Shown piece after piece: positions 63,849 to 64,000 of a stretch of 64,000 nucleotides of DNA. The first letter of the stretch is position 1, and each line of letters opens with the position of its first letter. Both the position numbers and the translations under genes were made by a program. Under the pieces are notes generated by a model. The model did not search any database. It saw nothing but the letters and a program-made list of their open reading frames with translations, and was not told the origin of the DNA. The stretch comes from JAXHUE01 sp034189655 (GTDB lineage Bacteria > Chloroflexota > Dehalococcoidia > E44-bin15): NCBI GenBank assembly GCA_034189655.1, contig JAXHUE010000004.1, forward strand, positions 1-64,000. Reading direction: 5' to 3'.

Positions 63849-64000
63849 CTATAATAAGCCATGCGAGGTGAGCAGGGCAACCGGGCTCACCAGATGGCGG
63901 TGGAACCAGCTCCTGACCTCGGGGATGCCGAAGGCCAGCCCCATGAGCTCGGTGAAGTAGAACACCGGGAGCGGCCCCTTGCCCTGCCGCGACTCCAGGT
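63849..64000 (-). CDS. HdrB/SdhE-like CCG-domain protein, C-terminal end only
   Basis: The last 49 codons of a gene that enters from the right edge: LPVFYFTELMGLAFGIPEV, HRHLVSPVALL, then a stop at 63849. This matches the C-terminus of heterodisulfide reductase subunit B-like proteins, where PVLYFTQLLGLALG and a DRHFVSP-like segment are usual. Such a protein beside SdhA and SdhB is the third subunit (SdhE) of type-E succinate/fumarate enzymes. The cysteine-rich CCG repeats lie outside the window, so the call rests on the tail and context. Confidence 0.72.
   Translation of the reverse strand, partial: LESRQGKGPLPVFYFTELMGLAFGIPEVRSWFHRHLVSPVALLTSHGLL

Noticed and set aside
63838..63875. A TATTAT box with TTGCCC upstream as a promoter for the iron-sulfur subunit gene
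   Set aside because: It lies within the 3' end of the HdrB-like gene, only about 28 bases separate the genes, and the spacing looks like an operon; chance is more likely.

Overview
The window is a 64 kb, GC-rich (roughly 65%) piece of a bacterial scaffold with three 100-N gaps. Gene content and order suggest a member of the Chloroflexota, most likely an uncultivated anaerobic Dehalococcoidia. The reasons are a ribosomal/MEP block (rpsB-tsf-pyrH-frr, uppS-cdsA-dxr-rseP-ispG), a short EF-Ts, FmdB zinc ribbons, a DUF3786 protein, complex I without NuoEFG, and many CoA-transferases. The assignment is inference from gene content; no phylogeny was run.

Layout. 1-7571 (minus strand): isoprenoid, lipid, translation and nucleotide genes from one main promoter in front of rpsB. 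7648-13661: tRNA-Ser(GCT), miaB-like, nadB, a 2-TM protein next to a gap, nadC, then on the minus strand two FmdB zinc ribbons with dtd, and tRNA-Pro(GGG). 13673-18951: a GreA with an integrase-like N-terminal domain, a PKD/PEGA/DNRLRE secreted protein, DUF3786, ftsH and a MoaE-like protein. 18948-25675 (minus): four family III CoA-transferases in two alternating types behind a promoter with a perfect palindrome at its start site, then a phosphate transporter with its DUF47 partner. 25701-28005: archease, rtcB and a staphylococcal-type nuclease. 28060-34250: a sodium-pumping biotin-dependent decarboxylase (alpha, delta-like, biotin carrier, beta), an enoyl-CoA hydratase, a small protein and a radical SAM-PDZ protein. 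34284-42139: ychF beside an array of hairpin repeats and an assembly gap, holA, MBL and PHP hydrolases, an old-yellow-enzyme-type oxidoreductase and a B12/radical SAM protein. 42182-52620: an 11-subunit complex I operon with fused NuoH-NuoI and a Nudix gene inserted before nuoN. 52699-59251: an ADP-forming acyl-CoA synthetase alpha-type protein, nadK, acetyltransferase, Nudix, two related glycosyltransferases flanking a methyltransferase, then a terminator. 59276-64000 (minus): methyltransferase, secreted TP-linker protein, fumarase beta, and a fumarate reductase/succinate dehydrogenase with an HdrB-like third subunit.

Together the metabolic genes read as an anaerobe that handles acyl-CoA esters (CoA-transferases, hydratase, sodium-pumping decarboxylase, acyl-CoA synthetase) and couples a ferredoxin- or other-donor complex I and a type-E succinate/fumarate enzyme to membrane energy. 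Promoters readable across the window share -35 TTGnnn, a 17-18 bp spacer and a -10 close to TATAAT, often as TGGTATAAT. The most unusual points are the ychF-upstream repeat array, the CoA-transferase operator, the permuted radical SAM-PDZ protein with its small paralogue, the GreA and NuoHI fusions, and an SdhA that lacks the usual covalent-flavin histidine.
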